A stretch of DNA of 60,041 nucleotides, taken from contig NZ_BMVG01000040.1 in assembly GCF_014650595.1 (NCBI RefSeq), forward strand, positions 1-60,041, in the 5' to 3' direction. Numbering within the stretch: position 1 is the first letter of the stretch; the number at the start of each line of letters is the position of its first letter. The stretch is from Streptomyces alanosinicus (GTDB taxonomy: Bacteria; Actinomycetota; Actinomycetes; Streptomycetales; Streptomycetaceae). Position numbers and translations under genes: made by a program. The notes beneath the pieces were generated by a model that made no database searches, was not told the DNA's origin, and saw only the letters and a list, made by a program, of their open reading frames with translations. Below, piece by piece: positions 9,373 to 18,907 of the stretch.

Positions 9373-12014
9373 ATGAACGAGACGGATCCCACGGCGAGCG
9401 GCCGTAGTCGGCGCGCCCACGCGGCCAGTGGCGTGCGTCGCCCGCGTGGGCGCCACCGGCGGCGCTGGACCGCGCTGGGCCTGGCGGTGGGCGTGCCCGC
9501 TGTGGTCGGCCCCTACCTGCTGTTCGTGCAGACCGAGTCGAACGCCGCGCCGGTGGAGCCCGACGGCTACTACACGCTGGTGTCCGTTCGCAGTGACAAG
9601 GTGCTGGACGTGCCCGGGGCGGACACCGCGGACGGCGTCCGGATACGGCAGGAGAGCCGCGTGGCCGGTGCCGCGAGCCAGCAGTGGCGGCTGAGACCGG
9701 CGGCGGACGGCTACTACGAGTTGGAGAACCGCAGCACCCACAAGGTCCTCGGCGTGCGGGGCGCCTCTTCATACTCGGCTGCCGCCGTCGAGCAGCAGAC
9801 CGACCGCGGTTCTGCCGCGCAGCAGTGGCGGATGCAGGACGTGGGCGGTGGAACGGTGAAGTTCGTCTCCCGCAGGAGCGGGATGGTGCTGGACGTGTGG
9901 GGCGGCGGCAGCGGTGCGGGCGTGCCACTCGTCCAGTACGCCGACCGGGGCAGCACCAACCAGCAGTGGCGGCTGGTGAAGGTGTCCGGCCGCAGGGGCG
10001 GGTACACCTGGCACAACGCGCAGATCGTCGGCGGTGGGTTCGTGACGGGGCTGGTCTTCAACCCGACCCGCAAGGACCTGTTGTACGCCCGGACCGACGT
10101 CGGCGGCGCGTACCGCTGGGACGCGGCCGCCGGCCATTGGATCTCGCTGACCGACTGGATCGGTGGTGACGACTGGAACCTGCTGGGGATCGAAAGCCTG
10201 GCGACCGACCCGGTCGACCCCAACCGCCTGTACCTGGCCAGCGGCACCTACACCAACGACTGGGCGGGCAACGGCGCGATCCTCCGCTCCACCGACCAGG
10301 GCAAGACCTTCCAGCGCACCAACCTGCCGTTCAAGCTGGGCGGCAACGAGGACGGCCGGTCGATGGGTGAACGGTTGGTGGTGGACCCGTCCGACCACAG
10401 CACGCTCTACCTGGGCACCCGCAAGAACGGCCTGTGGCGCAGCACCGACTACGGCAAGACCTGGAGCCAGGTCGGCAGCTTCCCCGTCAAGGACGGTGCG
10501 AGCAGCGGCGTCGGCCTGTCCTTCGTGACCTTCGGCCCGTCGGCAGCAAGACGATCTACGTGGGCGTGGCGGACAAGACCACCTCCCTGTACCGCTCCAC
10601 CGACGGCGGCAGCACCTGGCAGGCCGTCCCCGGCCAGCCGACCGGGCAGCTGCCGCACCACGGCGTGCTGTCCGGCGACGGCTCGCTGTACCTGACGTAC
10701 AGCAACGGGCCGGGCCCGCAGCCGGTGACGGCCGGATCGGTGTGGAAGTACACGCCGGCCACCGGGGCGTGGAAGAACATCTCGCCGTCCAGCGGCAATT
10801 ACGGCTTCGCCGGCCTGGCGGTCGACGCCCGGCACCCGGACACGGTGATGGTCACCACCTTGGACCGCTGGTGGCCCTCCGACGAGCTCTACCGGTCGAC
10901 CGACGGCGGCACCACCTGGAAGGCGCTCAACGCGACCGCCGTGCGCAACGACTCCACAGCGCCCTACGTAGGTACACGCATCGGGCACTGGATGGGCGCG
11001 CTGGCCATCGACCCCTTCAACTCCGGGCACGTGCTGTACGGCACCGGATCGGGCATGTGGGGCAGCACCGACGTGACCGCGGCGGACCGCGGGCGGCCGA
11101 CCCACTGGACGATCCCGGCCATGGGCCTGGAGGAGACCGCGACCAACGGACTGATCAAACCGCCCGGCCTCCCGCTGATCAGCGCACTCGGCGACGTCAG
11201 CGGATTCCGGCACGACGACCTGACCAAGGTCCCCGCCAAGGCGCTGACCGGGCCGAAGTTCACCACCACCACGGGCATCGACTTCGCCCAGGCCAAGCCG
11301 GAGTTCTCCATGCGGGTCGGTTCCGGCGGCGAGCAGCACGGCGCCTACTCGACCGACGGCGGAGCGAACTGGACGCCGTTCGCGGCGGCGCCGACGGGCG
11401 ACGCGACCTCCGGTTCCACGGCCGTCTCGGCGGACGGCGCAACCGTGGTGTGGACCCCGGAGGGCCAGGTTCCGTTCCTCTCGACCAACCGCGGCGCGTC
11501 CTGGGCGGCGGTCTCCGGCCTGCCCAGGGATGCGGCCGTGGTGGCCGACCGCTCCGCGGCGAGCACCTTCTACGCCCTCAGCGGCGGCACCCTGTACGCC
11601 AGCACCGACGGCGGGAGGCACTTCACCGCCCGCGCCACCGGCCTGGGTGACGGGCAGCTCAAGGCGGTCCCGGGCGTCGCCGGTGACCTGTGGATCGCGG
11701 GCAGGGGCAACGGACTCAAGCACTCCACCAACGGCGGGGCGAGCTTCACCAAGGTCGCCGGCGTGGAGCAGGCGAGCGGCGTCGGTTTCGGCAAGGCGGC
11801 CCCGGGCGCCCGTTACCAGGCCCTCTACCTCAGTGGGACGGTCAAGGGCGTGACCGGGCTGTTCCGTTCCACCGACGGCGGCTCGACCTGGGTCCGGATC
11901 AACGACGACCAGCACCAGTTCGGCGGAAGCGTCATCACGGGCGACCCCGACATGTACGGCCGGATCTACCTGGGCAGCTACGGCCGCGGCGTGGTGTACG
12001 GCGACCCGTCCTGA
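9373..12014 (+). pseudogene. GH74 beta-propeller glucanase with N-terminal ricin domain, one frameshift
   Basis: The product would be a xyloglucanase-type GH74 of about 880 residues. Residues ~33-57 are an N-terminal hydrophobic signal or anchor after an Arg-rich stretch. A ricin beta-trefoil follows (~64-203; QQW at 103, 150 and 197), then the two seven-bladed propellers with repeated 'RSTDGG.TW' strands. Candidate catalytic Asp residues are D242 in ARTDVGGAYRWD and the Asp of ALGDVSGFRH (codon 11192). The first frame runs to ~10540 (SFVTFGPS) and the second continues GSKTIYVGVADK to the stop at 12014. Restoring one G in the run at 10541-10543 joins them without loss. A CBM13 in front of GH74 is unusual. 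It could be an active gene if the indel is a sequence error. Confidence 0.88.
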
Positions 12015-12059
12015 CCGATCGGCCCGTGGACGGGCGGCGGGACCGCGTCCTGGCGGCCC

Positions 12060-12440
12060 GGCTGGCCGGCGCCGGTGGCGGCGGCGCTGGGTGGGGATGA
12101 GGTGAGGTCGGCCGGGGGTGCTCTGCCAGCGTTTCTGCTGGTGGGTTTCCCCGGACCGCCTCCCGCACCGGCCGTGCGCGTCTCCACGCAAGTCCCAGTG
12201 GATTTACCGGCTTCCTTATGCGGCGCTCGGCCATGGCGCGGGAATCTTCGCCCCCGGTAGGAGTGGTAAATGATCTTTACCCCGGCCGGGTTGAACAAGG
12301 TCACCTCGCTTGTGGCGGGCCACCATCCGTCGCAGGTGTTCTTGCGGCGGAGCTCCCTCCAGTTGGCGCGTCGATGTTTTCGGCGCAGCCATCCACATAC
12401 CTGCTTCCAGGTGTAGGCCCGCAGGTAGTTGAAGGTCGCC
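12060..12440 (-). pseudogene. Group II intron 3' remnant (maturase C-terminus plus domains V/VI)
   Basis: On the minus strand the C-terminal thumb/maturase end of an intron-encoded protein is readable: FNYLRAYTWKQVCGWLRRKH, then ANWRELRRKNTCDGWWPA, TLFNPAGVKIIYHSYRG, and after a frame change AKIPAPWPSAA with a stop. Downstream (about 12060-12210) lies structured DNA including a GGCCGGTGCGG...GGTCCGGGG stem and a CCAGC-loop-GCTGG hairpin, as expected for the intron's 3' RNA domains. The reverse-transcriptase region is missing. It belongs to a different lineage from the intact intron at 13.3-15.6 kb, whose protein ends in an HNH domain. Confidence 0.75.
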
Positions 12441-12982
12441 TTCGACTCCGGTTGGCGCTCCTGCGCGACTCAGCTCCGACGACCGAGCGGATCGACAGCA
12501 TCGCCGGGGCGCTGCTGCTGGACAGCCTGGCCACCGAGGCCGCAAGAGTTCGCATCGACTTCACCCAGTACGCCGTGGCCTACTACGTCCATGACGGCGA
12601 GGACCACTCCTCGCTGGCGGCCATCCTTGGCTACGCCTCTGCCCTTGCCCAGCGCGGGCAGGCCTCGCAGCGGCTGGACGTCCGAATGACCGGCGGCTTG
12701 CTTGCCGCCGCGTCGGAAGATCTCGCCACCATCCTCGACCAGCGTTTTCTCCACACGGGCGGAACACCGAGGGAGGTCTTCGCTGCCTACGCCGCTGACC
12801 ATGGCCGGGCGGCCGTCGTCCTGGACGCGGACACGGGGGTAGGACCCGATAGGGTGCTTCACCTGGGAAGTGCCTCCGGCGGTGGCAGGAACAAGGACCC
12901 AGACAATCCTCATTCTTGCTGGCCAGGGGCACGTTCTGCTTTCCTGACCGCCTGCCGGACAGCCCGCTTCATGAAAGCGTGA
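12441..12982 (+). pseudogene. Hypothetical protein fragment
   Basis: The frame RLALLRDSAPTTERIDSIAG through FTQYAVAYYVHDGEDHSS and TPREVFAAYAADHGRAAVVL has typical streptomycete codon bias and no stops for about 150 codons. Its beginning is cut at ~12440 by the group II intron remnant, and the last ~35 codons (after RVLHLG) look unlike coding sequence, so both ends are probably lost. I do not recognise the family. Confidence 0.5.
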
Positions 12983-13100
12983 GGCTAAGGCTGCAACGGC
13001 CGCGGGGCTGCTTCTGGCTACTCCCTTCGCATCCCCGCGGGATCATCAGAGCAGTCTCCATGGTTTGGGGATACGGCGGCAGCGAGGCGTCCCCCGTAGT

Positions 13101-13184
13101 GTGGACCTCAACGGCACTCTGGCTGTCACGGCGATCGTCATCTGGCTCCGAGACGTCATCCAAGAGCCATCAGAAACGGCCTAG
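13101..13184 (+). pseudogene. IS5-family transposase tail
   Basis: Twenty-seven codons (VDLNGTLAVTAIVIWLRDVI, then QEPSETA and stop) match the terminal strand and helix of IS5-type transposases, where 'AIVIWLRD' precedes the end of the protein. Nothing of the rest of the element is visible upstream, so this is only a scar. Confidence 0.6.
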
Positions 13185-13369
13185 CGCGCTCCGGGAGCAA
13201 TGCTCATGGTCTGTGGATCGGCCTCGGGTTGGACGCGGAGGACGTACCTTCCCGAGTGATCGACTTCTGGTCATCGAGCAGGCCGACGTTGCACCGTCGG
13301 TCGGGAAGGGTGAAGTAGGCCGCCGACGAGGTGCCCGGGGCACGGGTCCTTTTCCGACGGCCCCTTCCC

Positions 13370-13405
13370 GAACCGGGCGTGGGGCTTATGACCGCACCCG
13401 GCTCT
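13370..13405 (-). ncRNA. Group II intron domain V
   Basis: The minus-strand RNA starts AGAGCCGGGTG and ends CGCCCGGTTC. The two arms pair (GAGCCGGGTG with CGCCCGGTTC), leaving an inner helix and loop around GGTCATAAGCC. This is the hallmark catalytic hairpin, with AGC in the 5' arm and GGTTC at the end. The intron protein's last codons (ESRVRS-stop) run into its 5' half. Confidence 0.85.
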
Positions 13406-15212
13406 CCAGTGTCGTGTTTCGCGTGTGCTGCCCGGTCGGCTGTCCGTTGTGGATGGCGTGGTGGCAGCGACGGCAGACGACCAGGGTCTTGCGACGGCGG
13501 CTGGCCATGCGCTCGGCCCATTCGGGCTTGGGAGCCCGTCCTTTCCGTTGAAGGTCTTTCAGGTGCCGAACATGGTGCACCTCGGTGTTCTGTCCGGACC
13601 CGCAGAGTTCGCAGGTCTCGGCGAGGAGTCGCTGCACGAGTTCGGACCGTTGGTTGTTCCAGACCTTCGGAGGTTGGTCGTCGAGGGTCTTGACCACGGT
13701 TCTACGGGCCAGGGAGATCCCTCCCCACTCGGCTACCATAGGCTTTCGGTCGTCACCACGTTCGATGACCACTTGCAGTCCCTGACGGGGACCGTGGTCA
13801 GTAGCCAGGACGGCACGGTAGCGCCGGTAGACCTCGGGGACGCTGATGCGGTATTTGTGCGCCAGTGTCTTGGTCAGCGAGCACTGCATGACGTACTTCA
13901 GCCACTCGAACGAGTGCCGGTTGACAGCCAGTTGGTAGTAGTTCACAACGCCCCGGTATTCCGCCTGGTATTGAGCGACGATCGAGAAATCGCTGTCGGT
14001 CATGCGCTCGGTCCGGTGGATTGGTTTGCCGTGGCGGAGGTAGGGCCTGGCCTTTGACTGGGCGACACCTTGGGGCACTTTCAGCCCGATCTGCGCATTG
14101 ATGCTGCGCCAACCACGCTGGGAGTGCTTGGTGTTGCTCTGATAAACCGTGATCTCGTAGCCGAGGAAGCGGGCGGCGCGCGTCCGCCCGTGCGTGATCA
14201 GGGTCTTGCTCGGGGAGAGTTCCAGTTTCAGCTCGATGCGCAGGAACTCGCCGATGCTGGCCTTGATCTCCTCGGCTTCCCGCTTTGGGCCGGTGAATCC
14301 AAGCAGCCAGTCGTCCGCGTAACGGCAATAGCGAAGCCGCCGGAATCCTGGGTCGTCCGGATCGCGAGAGGGCAGTTGCTGCATCTGTTGCCACAGCGTC
14401 CGTGCCATGTCTCGGTTCCCGGCCTTCTCCTGGCGCCGGTAGGCGTAACGCAACCGCATGTACGCACGGTTGAACTGGCGTTGTTTTCCACGGTTGTAGG
14501 CGGGTAGGAGGTTCGGCTCAATGTGCTTGTCCAGCCGGTCCAGGTAGATATTCGAGAGTACGGGCGAAATCACACCGCCTTGCGGACAACCGCTCAGCGT
14601 CGAGTGGTAGCGCCACTCCTCCAGATATTCGGCCCGGAACAGCCCATCCATCAGGCGCAGGAACCGGCCGTCGTGGATCTTTTCGGCCAGGATCGATTTT
14701 ATGATCGAATGGTCGAGAGATCCGAAGCAGTCGGTGATGTCGCCCTCAACGAACCATGTCGTACCTCGCCAGCCAGGGCTGATGCTCTGCAGGGCAGTGT
14801 GGCAACCTCGTCCGGGACGGAACCCGTGCGAGTGGTCGGAAAACTGCGGCTCGTAATACGCCTCCAGGAGGAGCCGGATCACTTCTTGCAGCAGCTTGTC
14901 CGTCCACGACGTCACTCCGAGTGGGCGCTTCTTCGCTGTTCCCTTCTTCTCGATGTAGACGCGTCGCGTCGGAGTCCAGCGGAAACGCTCCCCGCGGAGA
15001 GCCGCGATGATCGCCTGAATCTTCTGCAGGCGCATCCCATCCGCTGTTTCCATCGTGCTGCCAGGTGTCATTGCACCGGCATTGCGGTAGATCCTGCCGT
15101 AGGCCAGTAAGTACAACTCCGGGTTGAACAGGCACCGGTAGAGACGTTCCAGCGGCAAACCCCTTCGGCTGCGTTCGCGGATGATTCCCAGTAAGGCTTC
15201 GGCACTCTGCAT
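13386..15212 (-). CDS. ltrA: Group II intron reverse transcriptase/maturase with HNH endonuclease
   Basis: A 608-residue intron-encoded protein with domains in order. The N-terminal RT region holds GVTSWTDKLLQEVIRLLLEA, HGFRPGRGCHTAL, VEGDITDCFGSLDH and GCPQGGVISPVLSNIYLDRL. The active-site motif is CRYADDWLLGFTG, with both catalytic Asp residues present. A maturase thumb follows (~400-500). The C-terminal HNH module has CELCGSG, TEVHHVRHLKDL and VVCRRCHHAIHNG, with two Cys pairs for zinc and the HH pair. It reverse-transcribes and helps splice the intron, and HNH nicks the target for retrohoming. No frameshift or missing motif is visible, so the element may still be mobile. The start at 15212 follows AAGG; in-frame alternatives are not better. 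Confidence 0.93.
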   Translation of the reverse strand: MQSAEALLGIIRERSRRGLPLERLYRCLFNPELYLLAYGRIYRNAGAMTPGSTMETADGMRLQKIQAIIAALRGERFRWTPTRRVYIEKKGTAKKRPLGVTSWTDKLLQEVIRLLLEAYYEPQFSDHSHGFRPGRGCHTALQSISPGWRGTTWFVEGDITDCFGSLDHSIIKSILAEKIHDGRFLRLMDGLFRAEYLEEWRYHSTLSGCPQGGVISPVLSNIYLDRLDKHIEPNLLPAYNRGKQRQFNRAYMRLRYAYRRQEKAGNRDMARTLWQQMQQLPSRDPDDPGFRRLRYCRYADDWLLGFTGPKREAEEIKASIGEFLRIELKLELSPSKTLITHGRTRAARFLGYEITVYQSNTKHSQRGWRSINAQIGLKVPQGVAQSKARPYLRHGKPIHRTERMTDSDFSIVAQYQAEYRGVVNYYQLAVNRHSFEWLKYVMQCSLTKTLAHKYRISVPEVYRRYRAVLATDHGPRQGLQVVIERGDDRKPMVAEWGGISLARRTVVKTLDDQPPKVWNNQRSELVQRLLAETCELCGSGQNTEVHHVRHLKDLQRKGRAPKPEWAERMASRRRKTLVVCRRCHHAIHNGQPTGQHTRNTTLESRVRS

Positions 15213-15719
15213 TTCGCATACCTTGCCAACATGGACGATCTTCTGACACCTGGGTCCCTTCGCCCTGTGGGCGGCTTTCCCGTCCTCCCTGGCCGGGTGT
15301 AGCTCCGGTGACTACTACGGACCCTCCGTCGCCATAGGACTTGCGTCCCGTAGGCGATCCCGCATTCCCCTTGCACTGGACGTATCGAGTGCGACGTAGG
15401 CGGTCTTTCCATCCCCTTGGGCGGGCTCACTGCCCGCTGCCCGCCGGCCGGAAAGATTGGGGCCGTGACGTGCCTTGCGGCCTTGTACCGACGGCTCCGA
15501 CATCAGGCGCCGTGTCGGAGGATGAGCACTTGCATCTCTGGAGACTCAGACTTCAAGCAAACGGCCTTCGCCATATCGCACGGGTCTCGCACGGCCACGC
15601 CTTCGACGCCTTCTCTGCGTCCCGCGCTTTCCCGCCATGCTATGGTCCCCTCCCGCTTTCGCGTTCAGGTAAGGCGGGTGACCCACGAGGTGTTGCTCCC
15701 TCCGTTCCTCATGTTCCCT

Positions 15720-16924
15720 GCGGGAACGATCCAGCGCCGAGTGAAACGGCGCACCACGCCCGTGCTGAGCGTAGTGAATGCCGATGGAACGACCGAGGCT
15801 GGCTCCCTGATCGACGACATCGTCCGCGAGGGTGCGAGACGGATGCTGGCTGCCGCCCTGGAAGCTGAAGTCGACGCCTGCATAGCCGAGTTGGCTAATC
15901 AACGGGACGAACGCAGGCGTCGCCTGGTGGTCCGCAACGGCTATCACCAGCCGAGGAAGGTCACCGGCGATCCTGCCGCCATGGTGCCGCAAGTCCCCGA
16001 AGATCAGCGAGGTGCTGCCGCTGCTGTATCTGCACGGCCTGTCCTCCGGCGACTTCGTACCCGCGCTGGAGCAGTTCCTTGGCAGCTCCGCCGGGCTCTC
16101 GCCGGCGACCATCACCCGGCTCACCCAGCAGTGGCAGGCCGACCAAGCCGCTTCGGCGAGCGCGACCTGTCGGACAGCGACTATGTCTACGTGTGGGCCG
16201 ACGGCATCCACCTGCGTATCCGCTTGCGGGAGGCGAAGTCGTGCGTCCTGGTGGTGATGGGCGTGCGCGCGGACGGAACCAAAGAGCTGATCGCCATGAC
16301 CGTCGTTTACCGCGAATCCGCTGACTCCTGGGCCGACTTGTTGTGGGACTGCCGACGCCGGGACATGCGCGCTCCCGTCCTCGCGGTCGGCGACGGTGCC
16401 CTGGGCTTCTGGAAGGCCCTGGCTGAAGTGTTCCCCGAGGCCCGGCATCGGAGGTGCTGGGTTCACAAGACCGCCAATGTCACAAACGCCCTGCCCCAGT
16501 CCGCGCAGCCCGGGGCGAAGAAGGCCCTGCAGGAGATCTGCAACGCCGAGGACCGCGACCACGCGCTCAACGCCGTCTCCGCGTTCGAGCAGGCATACGG
16601 CGCGAAGTTCCCCAAGGCCGTCAAGAAGATCACCGACGACGTCGACGAACTGCTGGCCTTCTACGACTTCCCCGCCGAGCACTGGATCCACCTGCGCACC
16701 ACGAATCCAATCGAGTCCACGTTCGCCACCGTCCGCCTGCGCACGAAGGTCACCAAGGGTGCCGGCAGCGCGGCCGCCGCCCTGGCCATGGTCTTCAAGC
16801 TCGTGGAATCGGCCCAGGCCCGCTGACGAGCCATCAACGCGCCCCACCTCGTCGCCCTCGTCCGCGCCGGAGCCCGTTTCGAGCGCGGCCACCTCGTCGA
16901 ACGCCCCGAGCCTCGCATCGCATG
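15720..16924 (+). pseudogene. IS256-family transposase, multiply inactivated
   Basis: A Mutator-like (IS256) DDE transposase. The N-terminus reads RRMLAAALEAEVDACIAELA and RNGYHQPRKVTG. The frame then jumps to ILPPWCRKSPKISEVLPLLY (about 15965), so roughly 30-40 residues that normally sit between these motifs are deleted. LHGLSSGDFVPALEQFLGSS follows, then a second frame change near 16150 into SDSDYVYVWADGIHLRIRL. Catalytic-region motifs VLAVGDGALGFWKALAEVFP, RCWVHKTANV and TTNPIESTFATVRLRT remain. At 16824 a TGA replaces the expected Trp codon, after which RAINAPHLVALVRAGARFER reads on to 16924. Four independent lesions show an old, dead copy. Confidence 0.88.
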
Positions 16925-17114
16925 AGGCGCGCGCCGGGCATGACGTGAAATTCGATGGACACGACGATCCCAACGGCCCTACCGTCGCCCGGCCAGTTCT
17001 AGTGTTCAGCGTCCGAAGAGGTGCATTTGATGACGGTCCAGGCAATGGCGGCCAGCTTCCATCGGCCGCCCTCCCCAGCCGTTCTGACCTCTTCGAACCA
17101 AAGGAACCCCAGAA

Positions 17115-17861
17115 GTGGACCTACCACGTAGTTTCACCATCCGTGAGAGCAGCCATCGCCTCTGCAATCCCTTCACCAGCGAGAAACTGGCCATCCTGGG
17201 TCACGCCATCAGCCCGTCGCCGGGCACGCGCATGCTCGACCTCGCCTGCGGCAAGGGCGAGTTGCTGTGCACCTGGGCGCGCGACCACGGTGTGACCGGC
17301 ACCGGGGTGGACATCAGCACCGTCTTCATCGACGCCGCCCGCGCGCGGGCCGTCGAGCTGGGCGTGGTTGACCGGGTCGGCTTCGTGCACGGGGACGCGT
17401 CGGGCCATGTCGCCGACGATCCGGTCGGCATCGCCGCATGCGTGGGCGCTACCTGGATCGGCTCCGGCGTGCCGGGCACCGTCGACCTTCTTCGGCGCAG
17501 CCTGGCCCCCGGCGGAATGATGCTGATCGGCGAACCGTACTGGCGGCGCGAGCCCCTGGACCAGGCAACCGTCAAAGCCTGCCATGTCGCCCGCAAGGAC
17601 GACCTTCTCCCACTGCCGGAACTGCTCGAGCAGTTCGGCGACCTGGGCTGCGACGTCGTGGAAATGGTCCTGGCCGACCAGGACAGCTGGGACCGGTACG
17701 CCGCGGCGCAGTGGCTCAACACCCGCCGCTGGCTCGACACCAACCCCGACGATGAGTTGGCCGACCAGATGCGCACCGAACTCGCCGCGGCTCCCGCCCA
17801 GCACGCCAGATATCAGCGCGAATACCTCGGGTGGGGAGTATTCGTCCTGATGAACCGCTGA
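17115..17861 (+). CDS. Class I SAM-dependent methyltransferase
   Basis: A 248-residue soluble methyltransferase. Motif I, MLDLACGKGELL (~40-51), binds S-adenosylmethionine, the acidic VDISTVF strand follows, and RRSLAPGGMMLIGEPYW is the later post-motif region. The GTG at 17115 is chosen because AAGGA lies 9 bases upstream and the product begins MDLPRSFTIRESSHRLCNPF, as in related small-molecule methyltransferases. The substrate cannot be told. It stands alone, directly after the dead IS256 element, with a strong hairpin behind it. Confidence 0.85.
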   Translation: MDLPRSFTIRESSHRLCNPFTSEKLAILGHAISPSPGTRMLDLACGKGELLCTWARDHGVTGTGVDISTVFIDAARARAVELGVVDRVGFVHGDASGHVADDPVGIAACVGATWIGSGVPGTVDLLRRSLAPGGMMLIGEPYWRREPLDQATVKACHVARKDDLLPLPELLEQFGDLGCDVVEMVLADQDSWDRYAAAQWLNTRRWLDTNPDDELADQMRTELAAAPAQHARYQREYLGWGVFVLMNR

Positions 17862-17871
17862 CCACCACTCC

Positions 17872-17906
17872 GAGTGGGCCCCGGCACGGCATGCCGGGGC
17901 CCACTC
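17872..17906. terminator. Hairpin terminator after methyltransferase
   Basis: A perfect 15-bp stem, GAGTGGGCCCCGGCA and its complement, encloses a 5-base loop (CGGCA), starting 11 bases after the stop codon. No T-run follows, as is normal for GC-rich actinomycetes. Confidence 0.88.
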
Positions 17907-18103
17907 GCAGGACGCCGCACGACGTACACCCTGGAACCCCATGGGCAGAACGAGCTCTACGTCATCCACAGATCTTGACGATTACTCACGTCTCCGGTGG
18001 GACGCGACCGTCTCTTCAGACGTGCCGCAGGAGTCGCCCGATCGACCAGCAACCACGCGGTGTTGTTAGCGGCGCCGGCGCCGGCGGCACTTCCTCTTTA
18101 GGT

Positions 18104-18364
18104 CTAGCTACCGCTGGTGGCACCGCTGGAGACGCCGCTGCCGATGTTGGCGGTGACGGGGGCAACGACCCCCAGGACGTGCTGAAGCAGGTTGGCCACC
18201 AGGCTGTTGTTGCCGCCATTGCCGGCGGAGGTCGGGGCGGTGGGGGTGGGGGCGGTGGGGGCGGGGGCGCTACTGAGAGCCGATGCAGCGGGGGCCGCTC
18301 CCAGGGTCAGCAGAGCGACTGCAAGAGGGATGATCAAGACGCGAAGGGGCTGACGGCTGCGCAT
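18104..18364 (-). CDS. Small secreted Pro/Thr/Gly-rich protein
   Basis: 86 residues. MRSRQPLRVLIIPLAVALLT begins a clear signal peptide with cleavage near ASA (~residue 32). A low-complexity APTPTAPTSAGNGGNN linker follows, then a short hydrophobic segment, LVANLLQHVLGVVAPVTANI, ending in a Ser/Gly tail. The ATG at 18364 is preceded by GGGAGG. The mature part (~55 residues) resembles the many small exported actinomycete proteins of unknown function. I see no cysteines, so it is not chaplin-like. Confidence 0.65.
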   Translation of the reverse strand: MRSRQPLRVLIIPLAVALLTLGAAPAASALSSAPAPTAPTPTAPTSAGNGGNNSLVANLLQHVLGVVAPVTANIGSGVSSGATSGS

Positions 18365-18587
18365 GGGACCTCCCGAAGGTGCGGATACACACCAGGCCTG
18401 CCCAGGCCTATGGTCGGCACATATGGTGAGCTGTCTTTTTCCACCGAACGGGGGCACAGTCGCCCACCCTCAGCCCTTCGCTCGACCTGATCGTTTGGCA
18501 CGAACGAAGATCGAACAACCGTGCCATTCTGGGGGCTATCCTGCGAGCGAAGCGGCTTGGTGCCGCCCGGAACAGGAAGCACGAACG

Positions 18588-18701
18588 ATGTCGACTCCCG
18601 CGACTCCCGCGCCCCCGATCTCAGAACCGGACCCCTCCGCGCACACCTGCCCCGGTGCCCATGTCGGTCTCTGCGCCGGATACCAGCGCATGGAGCGCTG
18701 A
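18588..18701 (+). CDS. Very short ORF, doubtful
   Basis: MSTPATPAPPISEPDPSAHT, 37 codons, ends QRMER and stop. There is no good ribosome binding site and the family is unknown. It could be the N-terminal scrap of a gene lost when the IS630 copy to its right inserted. Confidence 0.2.
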   Translation: MSTPATPAPPISEPDPSAHTCPGAHVGLCAGYQRMER

Positions 18702-18907
18702 GGTCCCGGCGTCTCCTACGTCAGGACACGCGGCTGAGGGCGCCCCATCGACGGCGGCTGCCCACGACCGGTGGGCGGCGTGGCCACCGTCGCCAAGAGT
18801 CCGCCGCGCTGCCGGAGCCGACGCCGGACGGGTGCCGAGCACCCCACGGGCCCGCAACTCCCCCAGGTCGGGCAGACGGGCTCCGGGAAGGTCGAGCAGA
18901 TCAGCTT

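Larger units (their letters stand above)
13330..15592 (-). mobile_element. Group II intron (boundaries approximate)
   Basis: On the minus strand the element starts near 15592 with GTGCGAGACCC (a second GTGCG candidate is at 15581), matching the GUGYG 5' consensus. About 0.4 kb of structured leader follows before the reverse transcriptase-maturase ORF (15212-13386). Domain V lies at 13405-13370, and a GGGGC...GCCCC helix at ~13365-13335 is a plausible domain VI. The 5' flank abuts the IS256 remnant. The 3' flank reads into DNA of unknown identity, so the original target gene cannot be named. Confidence 0.75.

Noticed and set aside
10449..12191. A 580-codon minus-strand frame across the GH74 gene
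   Set aside because: Antisense shadow; the plus strand carries the propeller repeats in frame and the minus frame has no domain.
13204..13330. Naming the gene interrupted by the intact group II intron
   Set aside because: The downstream exon-like frame (AYFTLPDRRCNVGLLDDQ) is not recognisable and the upstream flank is an IS remnant, so no target can be claimed.
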